A stretch of 64,000 bases of DNA from Hofstenia miamia. Its lineage: Eukaryota; Xenacoelomorpha; Acoela. The notes beneath the pieces were generated by a model. The model worked only from the letters and a program-made list of their open reading frames with translations. It was not told the DNA's origin and did not search any database. Made by a program: the position numbers and the translations under genes. Location of the stretch: assembly GCA_004352715.1 (NCBI GenBank), contig SCFE01000076.1:1512038-1576037 (forward strand). The letters are read 5' to 3'. Position 1 is the stretch's first letter, and each line of letters starts with the position of its first letter. Of the stretch, positions 38,857 through 50,297 are shown piece by piece.

Positions 38857-41204
38857 TGTAGAATCTTGCCAACACTGATTTCACTGTAATTTAAGAGTTG
38901 CTTATTCATTTCTCATGGTATATGTGATAGGTACTGTGTGACAGATCCTAAATTCGCCCAACCTACTTAGTTGCTTGACTTATTAACTATATTAATATTG
39001 CATTAACATTCCTAAATGGTGAACTAAAAACAGTTTATTTAGATTGAGAGCATTGGATAGTGTAACATCCTCTACCAGGCATTATCACTGTTTATTTCTT
39101 ATTACTGCATAACACTAGTTGTATTTCTGTGGGTAGGGATTTACCTATTCCATACTGCTTGGCTGTTGTTTCCATTAATGTAAAGTAAACTAGAATTAAC
39201 CATTTACTATTTAGGTGATGAAGCCATGTGGTAATCTATCCAATGATCAACAATGGGCATCTGCCTAAAGCTGATCTCCACATCCAGTTTCACCACTTCC
39301 TTTGATGTTCTATTTGGTTGAGTGCCACCCTCAGCTCATCAATACAGTTTATGTGTATCCTATCCTAGCTCAGTGCATACTCATTACATGACACAATTTG
39401 ACTTAAACTCTATTTTTGTAAAAGTGTTCTATCTATTTGCAACCTGACTTGTTACTAGCTGCTCATTTGATACTACATGTAGCCATTACTGAAATATATT
39501 GGCATTTCTGAATATATTAGTTTCAAGCAGCTTCCTAACTTACATTTATAATTCAAAACATGTATGGTCACTTTATCAGTCATTTATTGGTAATTAATTT
39601 GGATCTAAAATAATATTAGTATATTTCCTAAGTTTTGGTCATTCAACCATTTGTTGACAGTTAATTATTTTAGTACATGTAGTAAGTGATTGCTAGTTGA
39701 CTAGTCAAGAGAAAACCCCTACACCTAACCTTTGTGCACTTTCACAGTCTGGCACAGGGACCCTTGAATTGTTCTCTGTGATGGATCCAGACCACTACTA
39801 AACACCACTTGATTAGCTCAACATCATATTAAATATTCTGAGTAAAATTCTTTATCAATTGCTTACAATGTTTAGTTCCTATTTATAGTAAATCCAGAAA
39901 AGTACCTGTCAATTCAAATTTAAGCTTTTTGTCTGCCAAGATGGCGGCTAAAAATAGTGGAAGTGACTTCTCCCCCTTGTTTTGTCAAAAGTATTTTTAT
40001 TGACCAATACTAATCTCTTTTTTTTGACACATGTTATTTCTTGGTTGCATAATACAAATAAATCTAAATTAATCTAATTGATCTGAATACAATATTTCGA
40101 ATCATCATTTCTTTGATCTTATTTCCATTCTGCTCAATGTTTGCAGCTTATTTTTTATTTATCTTGGATGATGCTACAATAGAATACAGGGTCAAGACCT
40201 GACGCAGATCAATATGCAGTAGAAGATATCTTCATTGGTGACAGCTCCAGCTCCTACTTGAACATTGCAGTGGAAACCAATGGTTTACTCAGTGGATGGA
40301 TGGTTGCCTCAGTGATAGTGTGTGTGTGTGATAACCTAATAATTTAGTGCATTGATTGTCCTTATTATTATAGCTATGAATATAAAAGGAATGAATGCAA
40401 CTGCAATGCTTTAGCTTGTTATTTTGCCTTACATGTAATGACCCTACAGATATAATAATACATGTTACACTTTTGTACATGTGAACAATCAATGCTGTCA
40501 GCAATAAAACAATTTCATACGTCAATTGATAGTCCACTAATTTACTGAAAAGTGAATACATTGTACAAAAGAACTGTACAATACACAAGTAGAGCATTTC
40601 AGATCTTGGAATAGTTGTTCTAAAAGTAATAATAATAATCAGGGAGTAACAAATGATACTAAACCTATAAAGGATAAAAATCCCTATCCCTATTCTTAAC
40701 TTAAAAGCACATCAAGAAATCTACAGCTACTGGCCACACTGCACTTTTGAAAGGCTATAGTGTGCAGGCTGCTCCAGAATTCTATTAAGTGTATTTGGGG
40801 ATTACTCTAGTGCTTGAATGTTTAGCTTTCCATTTAACTATTAAATAACCTGACAAAATAAAGAAGTAAATCCAGTAAAATTTATTCATCACAAATAATA
40901 TCAATCACTGCATATTTATATCAGATAACTGTAAACAATCAAAAACTCAGCTAGTACCTGTTATTAGATGTTGTTGATGATTTAATGGTTTCCCTGTTTT
41001 TTCTTCATCTACAGTTAATTACACACTCAGCATTAATTAGTATGCATGTTTTTGCCCAAATAATTATAAAATACTGCTTTTAATAATTTTGGATAACTAA
41101 TCAAAGTATAAGAACCATGTGTTTACAATTAATATTTAGTACAATTTAGTCTTATTGTTCCCCACTCTTTTTCTCATCTTGACTACACATGGGATTATGC
41201 CACA
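38857..41204 (+). mobile_element. Outer insertion with TG..CA ends and ATAT target duplication
   Basis: Begins TGTAGAATCTTG and ends GATTATGCCACA, flanked by ATAT on both sides (38853-38856 and 41205-41208). It splits the helicase between motifs V and VI. Without its own nested insertion it is about 1.2 kb. Both ends resemble those of the inner element, so the two are old members of one family. TG..CA ends with short target duplications suggest solo long terminal repeats; a Ginger-like DNA transposon (TGTNR ends, 4-bp duplications) is an alternative. No protein is encoded. Confidence 0.75.
39061..40178 (+). mobile_element. Inner nested insertion, 1.1 kb, TG..CA ends, ATAG duplication
   Basis: Begins TGTAACATCCTC and ends GATGATGCTACA, flanked by ATAG (39057-39060 and 40179-40182). 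The two ends form an imperfect 12-base inverted repeat. It matches, in the opposite orientation and with perhaps 80 percent identity, the insertion at 47450-48584, including shared blocks GGGCATCTGCC, AAAACCCCT and GCCAAGATGGC. Probably a solo LTR. Confidence 0.8.
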
Positions 41205-41760
41205 ATATATATGATGTAAATGTGATGGATAAGAAAGAAATATATACTGCTTTATCTAGAATAACAAAGTTTGAATATATTCACTTAAGCCATTCACATA
41301 TACGTAAAGAATTTAAAAATCATCTAATGGCTAATTTTGAATTGTGTAATGCTATGTTTAATAGTGACTGTAAAGAAGGAAAGATATATAAAGTAGAATT
41401 TGAAAATTCACATAAAATTTACATTTTATCAACTTGTAATAGTCTAGAAAGAAGGTTTCCTTGGCATTTGAGATCAAATGATAGTCAAGTAAATAAATAT
41501 TATACAAAACTTAATACTCTTAAATGTAAACAAAATTTTCTTTGATTATTGATTCACCATCAAAAAATAAAAAATGCTGGATGAGATTGAAAAAGGATAT
41601 ATTAAGGATTTTGCAAATGAATATCAAGAGAACTTTTAAATGTACAACACAATAAAAAAAACTTCAAAACAAAAGCCAATAATGTATAAATGTGAAATGG
41701 AAAAGGAAGAAGAAATAAGAAAAAGTAAAGAACAAGAAATTAAAACATTTGTAAAAAAAT

Positions 41761-41980
41761 GAATGATAAATTTCAAGTAAAGCACTATTCAGGAAAGAAA
41801 GTTTATAATATTGATACTACATATAAAGGAAAGCACTATCATTTAACTGAAATTTATAAAAAAACAGGATCAAACAGCAACTTTTAAGAATATTCAAATA
41901 CAGAAGCAAAATATTATCAAAAAAATCATGAAGGAATTTTAAAGATTTTAGCTTTTCTGCTAAATTTTTAATTTTTTTAT
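41761..41980 (+). other. Degraded tail after the GIY-YIG region
   Basis: A short open piece beginning MNDKFQVKHYSGKKVYN (41761 onward) runs to a stop near 41886 and may be a C-terminal part of the long gene in another frame. About 100 bases then separate it from the convergent integrase stop. Confidence 0.4.
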
Positions 41981-42805
41981 TCAACTATTAAATTTATAAG
42001 GATAGCCTGATATCATTCCATTCTTTTTCCTCGAATTTTTTTCAATTCTAAAAATATCCTGATCTATTTTCTGTAATTCATATTGATAAAATGATCCTTG
42101 TATTTCTTCAATGTTATAGGGTCTGCTAATTTTATTTTATCAATAACAAATATTTCCCCAGTCCAGTTTGATGTATAACCCTTATCAAAAACTTTCCCTT
42201 TAAGCTTACTTATTCTAACTTTGCCACCTACTTTAAATTTAGCTCTAAGAGTACTAATGTGGTTTCTTTTATTGTACAAATTGTTGTAAACTTCATCTTC
42301 ATTGTTGTATTATTATTATTGTATTCATTTAAAATTTCAGGAAGTATATCTAAATAATGTGCATGATTTTGTTTTGTGAATTCTTTCCACATTTTGTTTT
42401 TAATTGTCCTATTAAATCTTTCAACAATTGAATTCTTCTCAAGGTTTTATGTTTATCACATAGTTCTTCAACATTTTTTATCATAAAACTCTTTTCCTTT
42501 ATCAACCCATAGAAATTTTGGAATTCTGGTAAGAACTGTTTGTAATGCATCTCTAATAGTAGGTCCAGTCTTATCTTTTAGAGGAATCTATCCATATTTT
42601 GAAAATGAATCTATAATAATCAATAAATGCTTATAACCCTTATTCCATCTGCTAAATTTTGGCATATCAACTAAGTCAGGACATTCATCTATATGCATTA
42701 CAATTACATGCCTTCTTTTGAAGTTTTTTCTAAGAGGTTTGTGAAATTCATTAGCTAAGGCTTCCTGTGGCAGAGGATCCTTCTCCTTTAAATTCAAGTT
42801 TTATT
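41981..42805 (-). pseudogene. Polinton/Maverick-type retroviral-like integrase, decayed
   Basis: Integrases of this family insert large linear DNA elements and leave short target duplications. Reading leftward: HKPLRKNFKRRHVIV precedes the core. CPDLVDMPKFSRWNKGYKH (about 42655) contains the first catalytic Asp in the diagnostic DxVDM..S..NKGYK pattern. LWVDKGKEF in one frame (about 42500) gives the second Asp. NSIVERFNRTIKNKMW (about 42410) gives the Glu. The C-terminal region has FKVGGKVRISKLKGKVFDKGY (abridged, about 42220), the chromodomain-like end typical of Polintons, and the frame closes at 41981. Three or more frameshifts break it. It converges with the helicase gene. Confidence 0.9.
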
Positions 42806-42865
42806 TACTCACTTTGGAAAGCACTAAACACAACATATATTTTGCACCAATAGCATTTGAAACTA

Positions 42866-43110
42866 GTAAATTGTCAAATCTTTCAGAAAAATTCTTAGGT
42901 TTAGCATTTGTTTATCACAATTAGCTTTACTTAGAGAGCCAAGCTCTCCCTTTTGAGCTTTGTTATAACATATATCATGTTCTCTAGAAACCACATCAAT
43001 TTGATTACATGGTTTTACATTATTTTTTAATTGTTTCTGTAAAAGATTATGATCCAAAATATTTATGATTTGGAATTGTGAAACTGCCTTTTGGTTTTAG
43101 AAGGTAGACA
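42866..43110 (-). pseudogene. Phospholipase A2-like (parvovirus VP1-type) domain fragment
   Basis: A 64-codon frame contains NQIDVVSREHDICYNKA, matching the catalytic HD block of the phospholipase A2 domain found at the N-terminus of parvovirus VP1. Just upstream, in another frame, is GSFTIPNHKY, where the family has its glycine-rich calcium loop, so at least one frameshift separates the two. Domains of this type are also reported as accessory capsid proteins in Polinton/adintovirus-like elements, which fits the neighbouring integrase. In virions this domain helps particles leave the endosome. Here it is a fragment and not functional. Confidence 0.7.
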
Positions 43111-43436
43111 ATTGCTTTATGAATATCAAGAGGGAACACACATTCCCCATAGGAAGCATTGCTTCAGTTTGCACTAATCACAGCCTGATAGGAAGCATTG
43201 CTTCTCTTAGTACCAATGAATTGTGTCTTTTTACTTCCACAATTGCTATAAATTGTTTTAAGCATATTTCTTCCACTTTTGTTGTAATTAATTATCCTGA
43301 ACCTGGAGTCAAACCTGTTAGCTTCTTTTCTTTAACACAGTAAGTTAAATTTATTGTCATCTATAAAAGAAAAATGAAAAAAGATTTTCTTAAGGTTCTC
43401 TGTTGTGGAAAAAAAGATTTTCTTTTTTCTTTATAT
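43111..43436. other. Short spacer with a duplicated 17-mer
   Basis: ATAGGAAGCATTGCTTC occurs at 43149-43165 and 43188-43204 in direct orientation. A 74-codon plus-strand frame (43119-43343) spans this but has no motif. Confidence 0.4.
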
Positions 43437-43745
43437 TAAATTAAGATTATTGATTATGATACTCTTAAAGTGAAAAATGACAAATCTCTTGTAGATTTCT
43501 TATCAGAAGACTTTAGAATGTTTATATGTGGAAAGTGAGGATGTGGAAAACTAATTTATTATTAATTGATATGATTTTTAGACATCTTGTATATTATGAT
43601 AAATTATATATTTATACTCTAAATTTTCATCAAGAAAAAATAAAAAATCTAATTAAGATAATGAAAAGCATATCAAATCAAGTAGGTTATAATGTTTTGG
43701 AAATACTACCTGAAGAATTTCTAAAAAACACTAATGAGTATAGAA
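43437..43745 (+). pseudogene. Polinton-type packaging ATPase (FtsK/HerA, A32-like), truncated
   Basis: N-terminal part of a genome-packaging ATPase. KVKNDKSLVDFLSEDFRMF leads into ICGK-stop-GCGKTNLLL: a Walker A loop in which a TGA (43536-43538) stands where Ser is usual. The following LVYYDKLYIYTLNFHQEK and YNVLEILPEEFLKN match the strand and helix after Walker A in this family. Similarity ends abruptly at about 43745, and the Walker B and C-terminal parts were not found in the next 2.7 kb. The gene is therefore both stopped and truncated. Strand and position next to the integrase suit a Polinton gene set. Confidence 0.75.
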
Positions 43746-46493
43746 CCAATGAGGAGAGTCCTACCTTGTCTGGGCAAAGAGTGGCCCAATAAATAGGAGA
43801 GCCAACAGCAACAGAAACATCCCATTCTCAAGACTGCATGGGGATAAGAGTGTCTCCATGAGCATGAGATAAGCTGGTGCACAAAAAAGACTTTGCCATT
43901 AACAAAATATGTGTCCCTTTTAGTGATGTACAAAATATACATATACCCCAACAAGTGACTTGATAGCCCCTTTGACCTCTTTTGATTCATCCACAGCCAT
44001 GTCTAATGTTCATTCAGGAAAATCAGAGGATTGAAAAAAAATGTCAGAAATTGGCAAAGAAAGCATTCACCCGTATTTTATTGCAACCCACTGTGCTACC
44101 CATTTTGTCTGAGACAATATTTCAGAAGAAACCCAAAACAAATTGTAATGGACATACAACACAAAAAACCTCATGTGTTCTATTGATATGATTCCCTTTA
44201 TTATGGATGCAGAGCATTGACCTAAAGTAAACACCATTATATGTTATGACTCTAAGATGTGTGAGGGTTTAAGTAGACATTATTGGAGAAGTACAATTCA
44301 TACCTCTTTTGATGAGGATTTGAGTATAATACATTCATGTCAGTTTCTCAATTGCTGGAAAGAGATCTAAAACTACTAGTAATTTACTTCTTTCACATTA
44401 ATGAAATTAAATGACCTAACATTATGGAAAATATCAAAATCACCAATAGATTGGCTAAAGTGGAGAAGATCTTACTTGTGATTGTTCTACAAGAGGCTCT
44501 ACAACACCTTCATGTGGTGGCTAAATAAATTGTGTTAAAATTGTCTGATTAGCTCAAGGCTCCCCAATTTAAAATTTTTCAGATTACATGACAAAAGGTC
44601 ATGCAGCAAGGGATTCTTATGCAAGTCACTAGAAGGCCCCAATATGCTGAAGTTCAGAGTTGGGAAGGTGTTCTAGCAAGTGAAATGGTTAATGCTACTC
44701 AGAAGATAGTCTCAGGTCCACCTCTCCAACTGCTACAGGGTCTTGATCTTACAATGATTCATATTCTTGTTATTTACATGATGGGGCCAATTTAGTTTAC
44801 AATGATTCATAAACATGCATCTGCTATTGTGACTGATTTATATGATAGTGACTAATTTATGTGGCTAATTTCATTACATGTTTTTGTTAATATACCTGGC
44901 TATATCACATGTTATTTAGTCTGCATGCTTACATTTGTTTGCATACATTAGCTGACTAATTGGGGTTACATTGCATTTGTGATGATGCATTGCTGAATAA
45001 TAATTTTTCTATCCATAAAAATTTTCCATGTATTTCAATTGCTTAGCAGCTCTATATACAATGTTTAATTCATTTTCAGGAATCATTACATTACAACATG
45101 CAAAAGACCTCATTTCAAATACATTGCTACTTAATTGTAAAAAAAATCCTTATGTTTCTAGTGACTGGCATAACTGTACATTCATTGTAATTTAATTAGT
45201 TTTCTCAGAAATCATACACTACATTCAAATGACTAGAGTTTGTTTTCCATTTCTTAAAAATTCCATATGGTTCTAATCTTTATAACAACAAGAAAATATT
45301 TCCCATCAAATAATTAATTGTTTTGGTTTTAAAAAGAAAACTAATAAGCAAATAACAAATATTTGAATTATAGACATTGGTAAAAATTTTAATGCTTAGC
45401 ATATGCAATAAAACAAAATCATTGTTTTCTGAAAATAAAAAACTATTAAATTAAGTGAGTGTAGTAAAACCCACATTTTTTGACAAAAATATGTATATAT
45501 TCTACATGGTTCACTTATAATGATAGTACACTAGCAAATTTGTCTATGTTTTTAGTTCATCTGATATCTCTGCTTTCACCATCTGGTAAACATGTATTTC
45601 TTCATTCATCACATATCCTCCATCTGTTACATGTACATGAATAATCTAAGTTGAGATTTATACACTGTTTTTTAATACATTGGCTATTAGTAAATTAATA
45701 ATAACATAATTCCCTGTTTTTTGTCACTCAAATTAAAACATGATTATTGCAAGTCAGAGGATATATATAAAGAACCATTTCCCATCTCTCTCTCTCATTG
45801 TCATACACACTCTCTATTTATTTTAATTGATATTAATGACAGAAATCTAATCATGTCCAATGAAATGTGTTCTGAAATTAACACATGCACTGCCTAATAC
45901 TTTGTAATTCTATGTCAACATGTGTTTTTACATCAAAATGTAGCAGTTGAAATCCTTTTAAAATGTAGAATGTGGGAGAAAAACATCCACTTTATGTTCC
46001 CTTTTCACAAACACATAGAGGGAAACTTGTAATGTGGAACTAAACAATGTGTTAATGTTATATTTTTTTAATATTCTATCCTTACTGAATTTTTGTTATT
46101 AAATTTTGAGTGGAAGCAGTTTTCAGTTGGTGAGCATACAAATGCAGATTTCTAAACAAATAATTGATTGTAATAATGCTAGTGAAATGATATACATGGA
46201 GAGAACATAACATGCACATGAACACAGTGAGGGGAGTGAACTAGCATCAGATAAACAATGTCAATATCTAAGTAGAAAAACTTAATATTATTAAACTAAA
46301 AACAATTATATTACCATACATGGAGACTTGAAGTGAGTACAGGAGGCAGGCAGGAAATGAGTGGGAATATATTACATTTTATCAGAGTCTAAACATTAAT
46401 CATTAACACACATACAATATAAATTTCACTATACCTAAGGCATTTCACATGTAAATAAACTTTGTCATCATCATCAATTAGTGTGGGAGATGG
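43746..46493. other. Unassigned sequence between ATPase and polymerase
   Basis: No capsid, protease or other Polinton gene recognised. The stretch includes one copy of a repeat (44745-45110) whose partner is at 60541-60888. Frames at 43982-44191 and 44601-44795 have no motif. An insertion or deletion must have removed the ATPase C-terminus here. Confidence 0.45.
44745..45110 (+). repeat. About 365-bp repeat, CpG-decayed copy
   Basis: Matches the reverse complement of 60541-60888 over its whole length, including TGATGGGGCCAATTTAG and GACTAATTGGGGTTAC. It has a 19-base internal tandem duplication near 44845 that the partner lacks. Four CpGs of the partner are TG or CA here. Confidence 0.85.
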
Positions 46494-47449
46494 TTAATTA
46501 ATCTTTTCAATATCTAAACAAAAAATTTTAACATTATAAACACATGCACATATTAAATTACCTTTATGTCCATATGGCAACATCTCTATGCTATTTACAA
46601 GATAGTGCTTATTGTCATAGCATGAGAGTGCAATATGGTCTGATGTTTCCACACTGATAGAGTGCATGTGTGAGTGTGTACCATTCATTGGCCTTAAGAT
46701 GAGGCCTTCTTCCGCTAAAATTGATTTGAAAAGGTCGAAGTTCATTGTTTGCTTTACTGAAGGGGTCACACCTTTTGCACTAGCCTTCTCTAATATTTCA
46801 TAACTATCATCTGTATACTGAACAGAATAGAGTTTTGGTTTGAGTGGAACAGCCTATGCTAACACACCCCTGGCTAGCTTATCCTTAACTTTTAAGTACA
46901 CCTTTTTATGTACATTACTGTATAAAGGTGAGCTCACATGATAATTGGAGAAGTCAAAGTGGTGGGAAAGTGGAGCTAGTTCAGTGTGAAAATTTTCTGA
47001 TTTAATTTTACATAACAAAGAATCTGTATTGGAATACAATAGTGTTATTCTATTCTTAAAAGACAGTTTCATTTCTTCATAATGGAACTTGAACATTATT
47101 AATTTGGACAAGTCAAGTATAGCCATCCTGAGATAGTTGGGTTGATTCCATACAATATCCTTCTCTCTTAACATGACTTGCACCAAATCCTCACTGACAA
47201 TATTATATGATTTAAATTCTGGCTTCTTTATTAATTTTTCTGCAGATTCCAAATTGTGTGCAACTTAATATTTACCTGTTTCTCAAATTCTCCATACACT
47301 TTCCAAACACCATGTTCAACATTAACTTGTAAAATCAATATATGATTTTATAAAACTTTGTAATTTTCAAACTGTACTTGACATAAAACTTTAGCACCTC
47401 ATATAGTACAATGTATGCCTCTTTTTATAAAAAGTTTGCACTAGTTTAG

Positions 47450-48584
47450 TGTAGCATCATCCAAATTAACTAAGCTGCTAACATTGATTTGAAGAGAGAA
47501 TAAGATTGAAGACAAATTATGATTAGAAATATTGTAAAATTATATGATCAGTTAGATTAATTTGTGTTATGCAACCAAGTAAGAACAAGTGTCAATTATG
47601 AGAGATTAGTATCTGTTGATAATAATACCTTTGTCAAAACTGAGGGGGCAATGTTGCTTCCATTATTTTTAGCTGCCATCTTGGCAGATGAAAGATTTAA
47701 ATTTGAAATTGTCAGGTACTTTCTCTGAAATACTATAAATAGATTAAGTTCATTGTAAACAGTTGATAAATAAATTCATTCAGAATTCTTACATTGTTCT
47801 ATTAATACAGTTTGATTATTTAATACAATGTCAAGCTAAATGAGGTGTGTTTAGTAGTGGCCTGGATCCATCACAAGATTGATTCTAGGGTCTTTGTGCC
47901 AGTTCATGAAAGTGCACATATGTTAGGTACAGGGGTTTTTCTCTCATTTAGTTGACTATTGATCATTGACTACATGTATTAACTATAATAGATTCAAAAT
48001 ATGGTTGGATAACCAAAGCCTAGGGATTATATCTATAATATTCTAGATCCAAACTATTGACTATAAAGTGACCAATAAACATGTATTAATTATTAAATGT
48101 AGGTTAGGAAGCTGCCAAATTATTAGACTCATTATTAAAGCCAATATATTTTGGTAATGGCTACATGTAATATTAATAGAGCAGCTAGTAACAAGTCTGG
48201 TTGCCTTAACATGAAACACTTTCACAAAATAGAGACTAAGTCAAATTGTGTCTTGTTTTGAGTATACACCAAGCTAGGATAGGGTACACATAAGTTATGT
48301 CTTTGAGCTGAGAGGTGGAACTCAACCAAACAGATCCTCCGTGAACTTGTGAAACTGGATGTGGAGATCAGCTTCAGGCAGATGCCCACTATCAATCATT
48401 GGAGAAGATGCTGTGAGGCGTCATCACCTAAATAGTGAATTGTTAAATCTAGTTATGTTATGTTAACAGAAATATACAAAAGCTAAGCAGTATCTTATTT
48501 GTAAATCCCTACCTGCAAAGATACAACCAATGTTATAGAGTAACAAAGGACAAACAGTAATAATGCTTGGTAGAAGATGTTACA
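47450..48584 (-). mobile_element. 1.1-kb insertion in the polymerase, TG..CA ends, 4-bp duplication
   Basis: On the minus strand it begins TGTAACATCTTC at 48584 and ends GATGATGCTACA at 47450. It is flanked by CTAA on that strand (TTAG at 47446-47449 and 48585-48588 on the plus strand). It lies between polymerase motifs A and B, and frames on its two sides agree in phase. Same family as 39061-40178, opposite orientation. No protein is encoded; probably a solo LTR. Confidence 0.85.
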
Positions 48585-50297
48585 TTAGGCATGGGTGCTA
48601 AAGTTATTTTTATTCTGTTTTTTATTTCCACCTGATAAGGAGATATGCCTTTGTCTTCCATAACCATTTTATGTGGAGCCAATGGAAAATCATAATGTTC
48701 ATCATGAAGATATTCCAGATATTCCAAGTCTACTTGTAGCATATAACCAGGTTGTCATTCTTGACTGGTAGACAATATTTCTTTGAGACTTGCAGTAGAC
48801 CATGTCAGTCCACCCATAGGAAGGCTAAAAACATGGTGCTGCTAAAGAGCCCATTCAAATCTGTGAATGACCCAAAACTTGACATTTTTGCTATCNAGAG
48901 AATAAGATTGAAGACAAATTATGATTAGAAATATTGTAAAATTATATGATCAGTTAGATTAATTTGTGTTATGCAACCAAGTAAGAACAAGTGTCAATTA
49001 TGAGAGATTAGTATCTGTTGATAATAATACCTTTGTCAAAACTGAGGGGGCAATGTTGCTTCCATTATTTTTAGCTGCCATCTTGGCAGATGAAAGATTT
49101 AAATTTGAAATTGTCAGGTACTTTCTCTGAAATACTATAAATAGATTAAGTTCATTGTAAACAGTTGATAAATAAATTCATTCAGAATTCTTACATTGTT
49201 CTATTAATACAGTTTGATTATTTAATACAATGTCAAGCTAAATGAGGTGTGTTTAGTAGTGGCCTGGATCCATCACAAGATTGATTCTAGGGTCTTTGTG
49301 CCAGTTCATGAAAGTGCACATATGTTAGGTACAGGGGTTTTTCTCTCATTTAGTTGACTATTGATCATTGACTACATGTATTAACTATAATAGATTCAAA
49401 ATATGGTTGGATAACCAAAGCCTAGGGATTATATCTATAATATTCTAGATCCAAACTATTGACTATAAAGTGACCAATAAACATGTATTAATTATTAAAT
49501 GTAGGTTAGGAAGCTGCCAAATTAATAGACTCATTATTAAAGCCAATATATTTTGGTAATGGCTACATGTAATATTAATAGAGCAGCTAGTAACAAGTCT
49601 GGTTGCCTTAACATGAAACACTTTCACAAAATAGAGACTAAGTCAAATTGTGTCTTGTTTTGAGTATACACCAAGCTAGGATAGGGTACACATAAGTTAT
49701 GTCTTTGAGCTGAGAGGTGGAACTCAACCAAACAGATCCTCCGTGAACTTGTGAAACTGGATGTGGAGATCAGCTTCAGGCAGATGCCCACTATCAATCA
49801 TTGGAGAAGATGCTGTGAGGCGTCATCACCTAAATAGTGAATTGTTAAATCTAGTTATGTTATGTTAACAGAAATATACAAAAGCTAAGCAGTATCTTAT
49901 TTGTAAATCCCTACCTGCAAAGATACAACCAATGTTATAGAGTAACAAAGGACAAACAGTAATAATGCTTGGTAGAAGATGTTACATTAGGCATGGGTGC
50001 TAAAGTTATTTTTATTCTGTTTTTTATTTCCACCTGATAAGGAGATATGCCTTTGTCTTCCATAACCATTTTATGTGGAGCCAATGGAAAATCATAATGT
50101 TCATCATGAAGATATTCCAGATATTCCAAGTCTACTTGTAGCATATAACCAGGTTGTCATTCTTGACTGGTAGACAATATTTCTTTGAGACTTGCAGTAG
50201 ACCATGTCAGTCCACCCATAGGAAGGCTAAAAACATGGTGCTGCTAAAGAGCCCATTCAAATCTGTGAATGACCCAAAACTTGACATTTTTGCTATC
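47495..50297. repeat. 1401-bp near-perfect tandem duplication around a single N
   Basis: Copy 1 is 47495-48895, N is at 48896, and copy 2 is 48897-50297, at a constant offset of 1402. I saw one difference (near 48119 versus 49521). Both copies contain the same slice of polymerase and inserted element. The single N at the joint points to a scaffolding or haplotype-merging artefact. Confidence 0.95.

Larger units (their letters stand above)
36144..41760 (+). pseudogene. Multidomain DNA polymerase B-like / SF1 helicase / GIY-YIG gene, decayed
   Basis: A long gene of broken frames, all on one strand. Polymerase part: VVCIDICKCYSSGLYKN (motif A-like, Asp at 37525), a KEAKTLAISFIGELCRKYN block resembling motif B (about 37840) and AINTDGKYI (motif C-like, 38141). 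Helicase part: a Walker A block at 38331-38360 with one base lost, PIVLTYTNIAIENIR (motif Ia), ELFIAEFSVV (Walker B with the Asp changed to Ala), CDPYQF (motif III), TVYKFQGCD (motif V) and, after an insertion, YTALSRITKFEYIHL (motif VI, 41243). GIY-YIG part: KIYKVEF and YILSTCNSLERRF (about 41385-41460). The frame breaks include stops near 36703, 37301 and 37791. A 2.35-kb insertion lies at 38857-41204, and the frames on both sides of it agree in phase. The polymerase assignment is by motif only; the helicase and GIY-YIG calls are firmer. Confidence 0.7.

Noticed and set aside
40289-40597. 102-codon minus-strand frame within the inserted repeat
   Set aside because: It lies inside the outer TG..CA insertion, has no motif, and overlaps a GT dinucleotide run.
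38857-41204. Insertion read as a spliceosomal intron
   Set aside because: The ends are TG..CA with exact 4-bp duplications rather than GT..AG, and the same family recurs elsewhere in the opposite orientation.
43746-46493. Capsid or protease gene of the Polinton
   Set aside because: This is where such genes might be expected, but no jelly-roll or adenain-like motif could be read in any frame.
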